Shown here: positions 15,828 to 22,582 of the stretch, in pieces | Layout of the letters: every line of letters begins with the position of its first letter | How positions within the stretch are numbered: the stretch's first letter is position 1 | NCBI RefSeq assembly: GCF_002007105.1 | Contig: NZ_MVBC01000005.1 | Location: 62,001-126,000, forward strand | From: Hymenobacter sp. CRA2 | GTDB lineage: Bacteria; Bacteroidota; Bacteroidia; Cytophagales; Hymenobacteraceae | Reading direction: 5' to 3' | DNA: 64,000 bases | Position numbers and translations under genes: made by a program | Notes under the pieces: generated by a model | What the model saw: only the letters and a program-made list of their open reading frames with translations | Databases searched by the model: none | Told to the model about the DNA's origin: nothing

Positions 15828-18221
15828 ATGCCTTCGACCGAAGCTCCGAACCATACCAATCCCACCCCTCGCAAGCCCCGCGCCAAGCGGCCGTGGCCCA
15901 ACCGTCTTTCGCGCATGGCGTGGGCGGTCTTTGCCGTTGCGGCGGGTTTTTTCCTGCTGCTGCCCATTCTGGTAGCCTCCAACTTTCTGTTCCTGTTCGG
16001 CAAGTCGCCGAGCCTGGAGGAGCTGGAAAACCCCAAGGTGGAGCAGCCCTCCGAGGTATACACCGCCGACGGGGTGCAGCTGGGCCGCTACTACCGCGAA
16101 AACCGCTACCCCGTGCCGCTCGACAGCATGTCGCCCTGGTTGGTGAAGGCGCTGGTAGCCACCGAAGACATCCGCTTTCAGGACCACTCCGGCATCGATC
16201 CGCAAGCCCTGGCGGGCTCCGTGGTAGCGACCCTGCGCGGGCAGAAGCGCGGCGGCTCCACCATCACGCAGCAGCTGGCCAAAAACCTCTACAAAACCCG
16301 TCGCGAGGAGCAGGGTGTGCTGGGGAAAGTGCCGGTGGTAGGCACCGTGGTAGCCAAGCTCAAGGAGTGGCTGACGGCCGTGGAGCTGGAGCGTCGCTAC
16401 ACCAAGGAAGAGATTCTGCGGATGTACCTCAACACGGTGGATTACGGCTCGCAGGCCTACGGCATCAAAGTCGCCGCCAAAACGTTTTTCAGCACCACGC
16501 CCGATTCGCTCACGCCCGAGCAGGCCGCTGTGCTCATCGGTGGGCTGAACAACCCCACGGCCTACAACCCTAAGTTTCACCCCGAAGCGGCCACCAAGCG
16601 CCGTAACCTGGTCCTGGCGCGCATGGGGCAGGCGGGCGCGTTGCCCGTTGCTCAGGTGACGGCGCTGCAGGCGCAGCCCATTGTGCTCAGCTACCAGGTA
16701 GAAAAGCACGTGGACGGGCCCGAAAACTACTTCCGCTCGGCCATTAGCCAGTTTGTGAACAACTGGTGCGAGAAGAACGGCTACGACATGTACCGCGACG
16801 GGCTGAAAATCTACACCACCCTCGACTCGCGTATGCAGGCCCACGCCGAAGAAGCCGTGCAGAAGCGCATGAAAATGCTGCAGCGCTCCTTCGACAACTT
16901 CTGGCGCAACCGCGGCAAGAACCCCTGGGTGGACGAGGACGGCAACGAAATTCCGAACTTCATCGAGACGCAGATCAAGCGGACGGAGCTCTACAAGGAG
17001 CTGGCTGCCCGCTACAAGGGCCAGCCCGCCCGCCTCGATTCGGCCCTGCACGCCAAGCGCCCCATGAAGGTGTTTACGTGGAAGGGCGACGGCGACACCA
17101 CGCTGCTGCTCTCGCCGCTCGATTCGCTGGCGTACTACAAGCACTTCCTGCACGCGGGCATGATGTCCATGGACCCGTACACGGGCCACATCAAGGCCTG
17201 GGTGGGCGGGCTGAACTACCGCTTCTTCCAGTACGACCACGTCAAGCAGGGCAAGCGCCAGGCCGGCTCCACCTTCAAGCCTTTCGTGTACCTGACGGCT
17301 CTCGACAAAGGCTACGCGCCCTGTGACCGAATCCGGGACCAGCGCGTGACCATCAAGTACGTGGAAAACGGCAAGCCCATGGAGTGGCAGCCCGACAACG
17401 TGACGCGCGAGTACACCGGCTCCAACATGACGCTGCGCCACGCCATGGCCCGCTCCGTCAACTCCGTGACGGCCCAGCTGACCGAGCGCGTGGGCTGGGA
17501 CGAGGTGGCCAAGTACGCCCACAAAGTCGGCATCCGCAGCAAGCTGCTGCCGGTGCCCAGCATCGGCCTGGGTTCGGCCGGCGACGTGAGCGTGTTCGAG
17601 ATGGTCAACGCCTACAGCACCTTCGTTAATGGCGGTTTTCGGCCCGAGCCGCTCATCGTCACGCGCATTGAGGACCGCAACGGCAACGTCATCAAGCAGT
17701 TTGATCCGCAGCAAACGCCCGCCATTTCGGCCGAAACGGCTTGGCTGATGGTGTATATGCTGCGCGGCGGCATGGAGGAGCCCGGCGGCACCTCGCAGGG
17801 CCTGTGGGACTTCGAGCTGTGGAAGAAGGACAACCAGATCGGCGGCAAGACCGGTACCACCTCCAACTACTCCGATGGCTGGTACATGGGCATCACCAAG
17901 GATTTGGTAACCGGGGTGTGGGTCGGCGGCGAAGACCGCAGCATCCACTTTTTCCGCTCCGAGCAGGGCGAGGGCGGCCGTATGGCCCTGCCCGTATTCG
18001 GCTCGTACATGGAAAAGCTCTACAAGGACTCCGACCTGAGCATCACGCCCGGGCCGTTTCCGAAGTACCCCGGCAAAATCAACCGTAAGTACATCTGCTA
18101 CAGCGAGGACGACCGGCCGCGCCGCAAGAAGATTGAAATTGATACCATTGCCACGGATAACCTGCTGGAGCAGCTCAACACCGGCACTATTGCAGTACCC
18201 GATAGCCTAAAAATCCCGTAA
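15828..18221 (+). CDS. class A penicillin-binding protein (bifunctional transglycosylase/transpeptidase)
   Basis: A 797-residue cell-wall synthase. A short basic N-terminus is followed by one transmembrane helix (about 31-56). The GT51 glycosyltransferase has the catalytic Glu in VATEDIRFQDHSG (E113) and RGGSTITQQLAKNLY. The transpeptidase has GSTFKPF with the acyl-acceptor Ser about 481 (SxxK), SVN at about 543 and KTGT at about 674. It polymerises glycan and cross-links peptides on the outer face of the inner membrane. A TATATTTG -7 element at 15768-15775 lies 52 nt before the chosen ATG. Length and order match PBP1A-type proteins of Bacteroidota. Confidence 0.95.
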   Translation: MPSTEAPNHTNPTPRKPRAKRPWPNRLSRMAWAVFAVAAGFFLLLPILVASNFLFLFGKSPSLEELENPKVEQPSEVYTADGVQLGRYYRENRYPVPLDSMSPWLVKALVATEDIRFQDHSGIDPQALAGSVVATLRGQKRGGSTITQQLAKNLYKTRREEQGVLGKVPVVGTVVAKLKEWLTAVELERRYTKEEILRMYLNTVDYGSQAYGIKVAAKTFFSTTPDSLTPEQAAVLIGGLNNPTAYNPKFHPEAATKRRNLVLARMGQAGALPVAQVTALQAQPIVLSYQVEKHVDGPENYFRSAISQFVNNWCEKNGYDMYRDGLKIYTTLDSRMQAHAEEAVQKRMKMLQRSFDNFWRNRGKNPWVDEDGNEIPNFIETQIKRTELYKELAARYKGQPARLDSALHAKRPMKVFTWKGDGDTTLLLSPLDSLAYYKHFLHAGMMSMDPYTGHIKAWVGGLNYRFFQYDHVKQGKRQAGSTFKPFVYLTALDKGYAPCDRIRDQRVTIKYVENGKPMEWQPDNVTREYTGSNMTLRHAMARSVNSVTAQLTERVGWDEVAKYAHKVGIRSKLLPVPSIGLGSAGDVSVFEMVNAYSTFVNGGFRPEPLIVTRIEDRNGNVIKQFDPQQTPAISAETAWLMVYMLRGGMEEPGGTSQGLWDFELWKKDNQIGGKTGTTSNYSDGWYMGITKDLVTGVWVGGEDRSIHFFRSEQGEGGRMALPVFGSYMEKLYKDSDLSITPGPFPKYPGKINRKYICYSEDDRPRRKKIEIDTIATDNLLEQLNTGTIAVPDSLKIP

Positions 18222-18425
18222 GGCCGCCTTACTGGATTTTTACTTGGCTTGCCGGCAGGGGCTACGAGACGGATGGTGTAAGCTGCGCCACAACATACGC
18301 GGACTGATAGCATAGGACAGCGTTTGGCTAAAGTCCGTGCCTCAGTACCAACACAACACGCGGTTCCCTAGCCGATGCATGAAGCAAATGGCGGGTGCGC
18401 AATTAGCACGCATTCGTCGCTGAAG

Positions 18426-18671
18426 CTACTTTTCGCAGCCGCAGTCCTTACACTCTTGCAGTGTTTGGAAGGGCACCACGCCGCCGCAACCACCCCAGAT
18501 GAACTGCTCACACCGGCCATTTTTGGGATTATAATAATACTTTGGCATAGCAGCCATGCACGGACCGGCGTTGGGCTCCAGCCGGCACTGCTCAGGCAGG
18601 ACGCGTTCTTTCTTTTCGCAACCCAGGAGCGTGCCACAGCTGAGCAAGAGGGCATAGTATATCTGCTTCAT
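18426..18671 (-). CDS. Kunitz/BPTI-type protease inhibitor lipoprotein
   Basis: An 81-residue protein. The signal peptide ends in the lipobox LLGC with lipidated C18. The rest is one Kunitz domain with Cys at 29, 38, 54, 62, 74 and 77 or 79. The first four spacings (9, 16, 8) equal those of aprotinin, and the conserved GPC-x-A, YYYN and WGGCGG pieces are present. The residue after C38, the P1 position that decides which protease is inhibited, is Met39, which points to chymotrypsin- or elastase-like targets rather than trypsin. The C-terminal CKDCGC deviates from the usual CxxxC. It is monocistronic, with long spacers on both sides. Confidence 0.85.
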   Translation of the reverse strand: MKQIYYALLLSCGTLLGCEKKERVLPEQCRLEPNAGPCMAAMPKYYYNPKNGRCEQFIWGGCGGVVPFQTLQECKDCGCEK

Positions 18672-18785
18672 ACCTTGAGGAGTCGAGGCAGCGAAGAAAA
18701 GTTGCAAAGCAACATTATCGCAGCTACTTAGCCGCCTAGGCCAGAGCAGTCATCCGCTCTCTTAAACTGGCGGTGAGGCTGGCTA

Positions 18786-19715
18786 CTACTCCTCGTCGCG
18801 CTGGTAGAAGGAGGCCAGCGCGCCGCGCAGCTCCGGGTACTCAAACTGGAAGCCCTGCTCCATGATTTTCTGCGCACTCACGCGCTGCGAGGCCAACACA
18901 ATTTCGCTCATCTCGCCCATCACCAGCTTCAGGCCGAACTCCGGCACCTTGGGCAGTACCAACGGGCGGTGCAGGGCGTCGGCCAGGGTGGCAGTGAATT
19001 CTTTATTGGTCACCGGGTTGGGTGATACTGCGTTGTAAGTGCCCTGCCACTCTGATTCTTCCATCATCTGAATCAGCAGCCGGCATACATCGTCGATGTG
19101 AATCCACGACATGTACTGCCGGCCCGAGCCGAGCACGGCGCCCGCCCCCAGCTTCACCGGACGGGCAATGGTTGGCAGCGCGCCACCCTCGTTGCTGAGG
19201 ACTACCCCAATGCGCGTGACCACCGTGCGGATGCCCAGATCCTGCACTTGCTTGGCAGCCCGTTCCCACTGCGTGGCTACTTCGGCCAGGAAGTCATCGG
19301 CGGGCGCGGGCGGGGCATCTTCGGTGAGTAGTCGGTCGTCGGCGTCGCCGTACACCCCGATGGCCGAGGCCGAGATGAACGCCTTCACGTGGTGGGGCTT
19401 GTCGCGCAGCTCGCGGGCCAGCAGGGTAGTACCGCCCACGCGGCTGGCCAGGATGTCCTGTTTCCGCTCGTCGGTCCACTTGCCTTCCGAAACGCTGGCT
19501 CCGGCCAAGTTCACGATGAAGTCAGCGTAACCGATGGCGGCCTCGTCGATTTGCCCGGCGGCCGGGTCCCAGCGGAAGGAGCAGTAGTGCCCGTAGGTAG
19601 TTTGCCGGCTGAGATGCGCCACCTCATAGCCGGCATCAATGAGCATTTCCGACAACCGCATACCAATCAGGCCGCGGCCACCCGAAATCAACACTTTGCG
19701 CAAGGAAGGTTTCAT
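18786..19715 (-). CDS. TIGR01777 family epimerase (extended SDR)
   Basis: A 309-residue NAD(P)-binding Rossmann protein. The dinucleotide loop is GGRGLIG (residues 12-18). The family's C-terminal DUF1731-like half follows (VPEFGLKLVMGEMSEIVLASQRVSAQKIMEQGFQ split over the segment 255-290). The physiological substrate of the family is not known; it resembles sugar epimerases. A TACCTTTG -7 element at 19768-19775 (minus strand) lies upstream, so it can be transcribed separately from folE 95 bp upstream. See the finding on pterin genes for a possible link. Confidence 0.9.
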   Translation of the reverse strand: MKPSLRKVLISGGRGLIGMRLSEMLIDAGYEVAHLSRQTTYGHYCSFRWDPAAGQIDEAAIGYADFIVNLAGASVSEGKWTDERKQDILASRVGGTTLLARELRDKPHHVKAFISASAIGVYGDADDRLLTEDAPPAPADDFLAEVATQWERAAKQVQDLGIRTVVTRIGVVLSNEGGALPTIARPVKLGAGAVLGSGRQYMSWIHIDDVCRLLIQMMEESEWQGTYNAVSPNPVTNKEFTATLADALHRPLVLPKVPEFGLKLVMGEMSEIVLASQRVSAQKIMEQGFQFEYPELRGALASFYQRDEE

Positions 19716-19809
19716 GGATAGAGCAGTACGCCCGGCTTAATGGGAAAAACGCCGGCCGAAAAGGCCGCAAAGGTACAGCCCAAACGCAAATCGGTAGAGG
19801 GTCAGTTCG

Positions 19810-20472
19810 TTATTTGCCGAGCAGGCGCAGAAACTCGCGCCGCAGGGCTTCGTCCTCCCCAAAACGGCCGCCGTATTCGGCCGTCAGCGTCGAGCTACTC
19901 GTGTCATTCACGCCGCGGCTCATCACGCACAGATGATCGGCCTCGATGAGCACGGCCACATCTTCGGTTTGCAGGCTCTGCTGCAGCTCCAGTGCAATTT
20001 GGCGGGTGAGGCGTTCTTGTACTTGCGGCCGGCGGGCGTAATACTGCACCACGCGGTTGAGCTTCGAGAGGCCCACTACGTGCTTGCCCGGCAGGTAAGC
20101 CACGTGCGCCTTGCCGATGATGGGCACGAAGTGGTGCTCACAGCAGCTGAACAAGGTAATGTCGCGCTCTACCAGGATCTGCTGGTACTGGTAGCGGTTC
20201 TCGAATAGCCGCACCTCGGGTCGGTGCTTGGGGTCGAGGCCGCGGAACCACTCGTTAACGAACATTTTGGCCACGCGGCGCGGGGTACCGGCCAGGCTGT
20301 CATCGGTCAGGTCGAGGCCGAGCAGATCCATGATGTGGCGGAAATGCTCGGTGATGCCTTCGATTTTTTCTTCTTCGCTCAGGGCAAAAGCGTTGGGGCG
20401 CAGGGGCGTACGCAGGTCGGCTGCCAGATGCGAATCGGGCAGGCCGGCGGCGGAGTCGGGCTGGTTAGCCAT
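19810..20472 (-). CDS. folE: GTP cyclohydrolase I
   Basis: A 220-residue type I enzyme that turns GTP into 7,8-dihydroneopterin triphosphate in the cytoplasm, the entry step to folate, queuosine and biopterin-type cofactors. Zinc ligands lie in LFSCCEHHFVPIIGKAHV and in EADHLCVMSRGV; the GLSKLNRVVQYYARRPQ active-site helix is intact. The start overlaps the end of the upstream PTPS-type gene by 8 bp, so both are surely one transcript and the products share a pathway. Confidence 0.96.
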   Translation of the reverse strand: MANQPDSAAGLPDSHLAADLRTPLRPNAFALSEEEKIEGITEHFRHIMDLLGLDLTDDSLAGTPRRVAKMFVNEWFRGLDPKHRPEVRLFENRYQYQQILVERDITLFSCCEHHFVPIIGKAHVAYLPGKHVVGLSKLNRVVQYYARRPQVQERLTRQIALELQQSLQTEDVAVLIEADHLCVMSRGVNDTSSSTLTAEYGGRFGEDEALRREFLRLLGK

Positions 20473-20872
20473 GGTATTCTACAAAATTGCGGTCCGTCTC
20501 GTGGAGCGTGACCGATAAGGCCAGATGAGCGGCCAGGTGAGGACGCAATCGCTGCCAGCACACCATGGCAATATTCTCGGCCGTGGGGTTGAGCTGGCGA
20601 AAATCCGCAACGTCTAAGTTGAGGTTTCGGTGGTCAAAGGTATCCAGAATCTCGCGCTTGATGAGGTCACTCAGGCGCTTGAGGTCATATACGTAGCCCG
20701 TGTCGGGGTCGGGCGTGCCGGTCAGGCGCACCGTCAGCACGTAGTTATGCCCGTGGTAGTTAGGATTGTTGCACGGGCCAAATACGGCCGTGTTCTGCTC
20801 GTCGGACCACCCCGTATTGTGCAGGCGGTGGGCGGCGTTGAAGTGTTCGGTACGACCGATTGTTACGTTCAT
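20465..20872 (-). CDS. 6-pyruvoyl-tetrahydropterin synthase / 6-carboxytetrahydropterin synthase family protein
   Basis: A 135-residue T-fold enzyme acting on dihydroneopterin triphosphate. Zinc His are in FNAAHRLH and in HGHNY. The catalytic Cys lies in FGPCNNPNYHGHNY, a C-x5-HGH arrangement as in animal-type PTPS; QueD usually has C-x3-HGH. The terminal HETDRNFVEY also resembles PTPS. So the product could be 6-pyruvoyl-tetrahydropterin rather than the queuosine intermediate, but the assignment is open. The start MNVTIGRTEHF at 20872 is preferred; an in-frame ATG three codons upstream is possible. Next gene folE overlaps. Confidence 0.9.
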   Translation of the reverse strand: MNVTIGRTEHFNAAHRLHNTGWSDEQNTAVFGPCNNPNYHGHNYVLTVRLTGTPDPDTGYVYDLKRLSDLIKREILDTFDHRNLNLDVADFRQLNPTAENIAMVCWQRLRPHLAAHLALSVTLHETDRNFVEYHG

Positions 20873-20881
20873 GGGGGGCAT

Positions 20882-21136
20882 AACCCGCGGAAGATAAACT
20901 TTGTTTTCAATTTTACATCATCCTAAAGCACAGTACTTTATCAAGGATGTATTTTTGATATGTTGTACTTTGTAAATATGTAAAATTACTAATCTAATAA
21001 AAGTGCTGCTTTCGGAAAAAAATCCTTGGTACTACGTCGGGCATTGTACAGGGTTGGTTAAATTTGGTGAGTTGTTAACCAAGTTTACGCCGGTTACGAC
21101 TTTTTCCAACGTTTCTTCCAACTCATTTCACTTCTT
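20882..21136. promoter_or_regulatory. AT-rich divergent control region with two AAAGTAC words
   Basis: A 255-bp divergent spacer between the PTPS-type gene (-) and the secreted coiled-coil gene (+), much AT-richer than its surroundings. On the minus strand, ACAAAGTAC lies at 20965-20973 and TAAAGTACT at 20932-20940, about 32 bp apart in the same orientation. They resemble the operator halves at 10.4-12.0 kb but lack the full CTTTG-N4-ACAAAG frame. No exact TTG/TAnnTTTG pair could be placed. Confidence 0.35.
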
Positions 21137-21841
21137 ATGAAATCAGGCGTACTCCTCTCACTGTTGCTGTTCGTCCTGACGACTGCTGGTTTCGCGCAAC
21201 GCTCCCCCGTTGACGAAACGGACATGGCTATTAAAGGCATTCCGCGTAAAGGTCAGCGCGTCACGATTCAGTTGGACAGCAAGCGCGTCGAAGACTCGTG
21301 GGTAAAACTCATCAACGAGAAAATCGGCAAGGTAAAGGCTGATAAAGGTGTGTACTCGATGGACGGCGTGGTGGTGGAATCGATTTCCAAAACCCCAATC
21401 CGCATCATCTCGAAAGTAGACGCCGTGCCGACCGGTACCACCGTGTGGTGGTCAATTGACCTGGGCAACGCTTACCTGAGCAAAGACGCCACGCCGCAGC
21501 AGTGGAAGTCGGCCGAAACCTACTTGAAGGACTTTGCTCGCAGCCTGTACCGCGAAGACATTGCCCTGCAGATCAACGAAGCTGAAAAGGCCCTGATCAA
21601 CTCGCAGAACAACCACATGGCCGTTATTGCTAAGCAGGACGCTATCAAGAAGGACATTGAGAAGAACAAAGCCAAGAAGATTGAAATTCAGCAGCAGCTG
21701 GCCGAAAACGCCGCCGATCTGGTGAAGCTCAACAACATGGTGGACTCCAACCTGAAAGAGCAGGAAGCCGCTCGCGCCGACATTGTGAACATGCGCGTGC
21801 AGCTGGAGTCGGTAAAAGAGCGCATGAACAAAATCGAGTAG
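21137..21841 (+). CDS. secreted coiled-coil protein of unknown function
   Basis: A 234-residue protein with a Sec signal peptide (MKSGVLLSLLLFVLTTAGFA, cut before QRSPV). A small beta-rich domain follows (residues about 30-120, VTIQLDSKRVEDSWVKLINE and a WWSIDLGNAYL stretch), then a long helical segment from about 140 to the end, rich in Lys, Glu and Gln with heptad character (IEKNKAKKIEIQQQLAENA and LESVKERMNKIE). It is likely periplasmic and oligomeric. No named domain was recognised. A good terminator follows, so it is a single-gene unit. Confidence 0.82.
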   Translation: MKSGVLLSLLLFVLTTAGFAQRSPVDETDMAIKGIPRKGQRVTIQLDSKRVEDSWVKLINEKIGKVKADKGVYSMDGVVVESISKTPIRIISKVDAVPTGTTVWWSIDLGNAYLSKDATPQQWKSAETYLKDFARSLYREDIALQINEAEKALINSQNNHMAVIAKQDAIKKDIEKNKAKKIEIQQQLAENAADLVKLNNMVDSNLKEQEAARADIVNMRVQLESVKERMNKIE

Positions 21842-21873
21842 TCTGCCCCGCTACTTAAGATTAGCTCAACCTG

Positions 21874-21911
21874 AAGCGGCCCCGCCTACCCGGCGGGGCC
21901 GCTTTGTTTTT
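21874..21911 (+). terminator. intrinsic terminator
   Basis: A 13-bp perfect stem (AAGCGGCCCCGCC and complement) with a 5-nt loop, then TGTTTTT. It ends the secreted coiled-coil gene. The convergent lipoprotein gene ends 9 bp further on. Confidence 0.88.
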
Positions 21912-21919
21912 GGCGGCAG

Positions 21920-22582
21920 TTACCGCGTTGCCTGCCGGATTTGCTTTTCGGCGGCGCGCTCGTCGCGCCAGCCCACCACACGCACTTCGCCTGGTTCGCC
22001 GGAGCGCTGAAACCACAGCCGTAATACCTCGCGGGCGGTGGGGTACTGGCTAAGCAGCTCGTGCCAGGTGGTAACCGGCAGGATGCGCTGGCTTGGTCTT
22101 GCTGGCACCGTCACCAGTACCGATTCCATTTCGCCGGCCCGGTCGAGCAACAGCAGCCCGATGGGAATAACTTCCAGCACCGTACCCGCAGGCTGGCTTT
22201 CGGCCAGCACCAGCGCGGGCTGCCGCTGGCCTTCGGGGTGCCGCGGCGAAGCCGGTAAGTGCGTGGCGGGAACGAAGCCCAGGTTAGCGGGCGTCGGCAG
22301 AAACGAGACCATGCGGTCAACACCGGCGCGTTGCTCAGGCTGAAAAGTGTTCTGCGCAGCGTTGTAGCGCACGAGGCGGTTGGTGCCGGCAGGCATTTCC
22401 ACTACCACTTGCAGCAAGTGGCGCTCCTCCGAGTACGTTGGCAGCTCATCATAACGCGACTGGCAGCCGACCAGAAGGCCAGCTGCCAGTGCGACAAGGG
22501 ATGCCCAGCGCCCGAAGGCGTGGTTACTGCAGGAGCTGGTCGAGCAAGCGTAGGGGGTTGGCTTTTTGCAGGTTGAGAACAA
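21920..22582 (-). CDS. pyrophosphatase-like lipoprotein lacking metal-binding residues
   Basis: A hydrophobic segment with lipobox (LVALAAGLLVGC) leads into a domain that follows the soluble family I pyrophosphatase fold: VVVEMPAGTNRLVRYN, then GVDRMVSFLPTPANLGFVPAT, then VIPIGLLLLDRAGEMES. The DGDPxD loop that binds the catalytic metals reads EGQRQPA here, and the Lys and Glu of the substrate site are also replaced, so it should be inactive as a pyrophosphatase. No ATG or GTG lies near the signal peptide; the nearest candidate is a TTG at 22582, inside the 3' end of the M1 gene. The start is therefore uncertain. Confidence 0.68.
   Translation of the reverse strand: MFSTCKKPTPYACSTSSCSNHAFGRWASLVALAAGLLVGCQSRYDELPTYSEERHLLQVVVEMPAGTNRLVRYNAAQNTFQPEQRAGVDRMVSFLPTPANLGFVPATHLPASPRHPEGQRQPALVLAESQPAGTVLEVIPIGLLLLDRAGEMESVLVTVPARPSQRILPVTTWHELLSQYPTAREVLRLWFQRSGEPGEVRVVGWRDERAAEKQIRQATR

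Noticed and set aside
15285-17948. Antisense open frame of 887 codons opposite the PBP gene
   Set aside because: It lies wholly opposite the class A PBP, has no family motifs, and is rich in His, Val, Gly and Arg as expected for the antisense of GC-rich codons.
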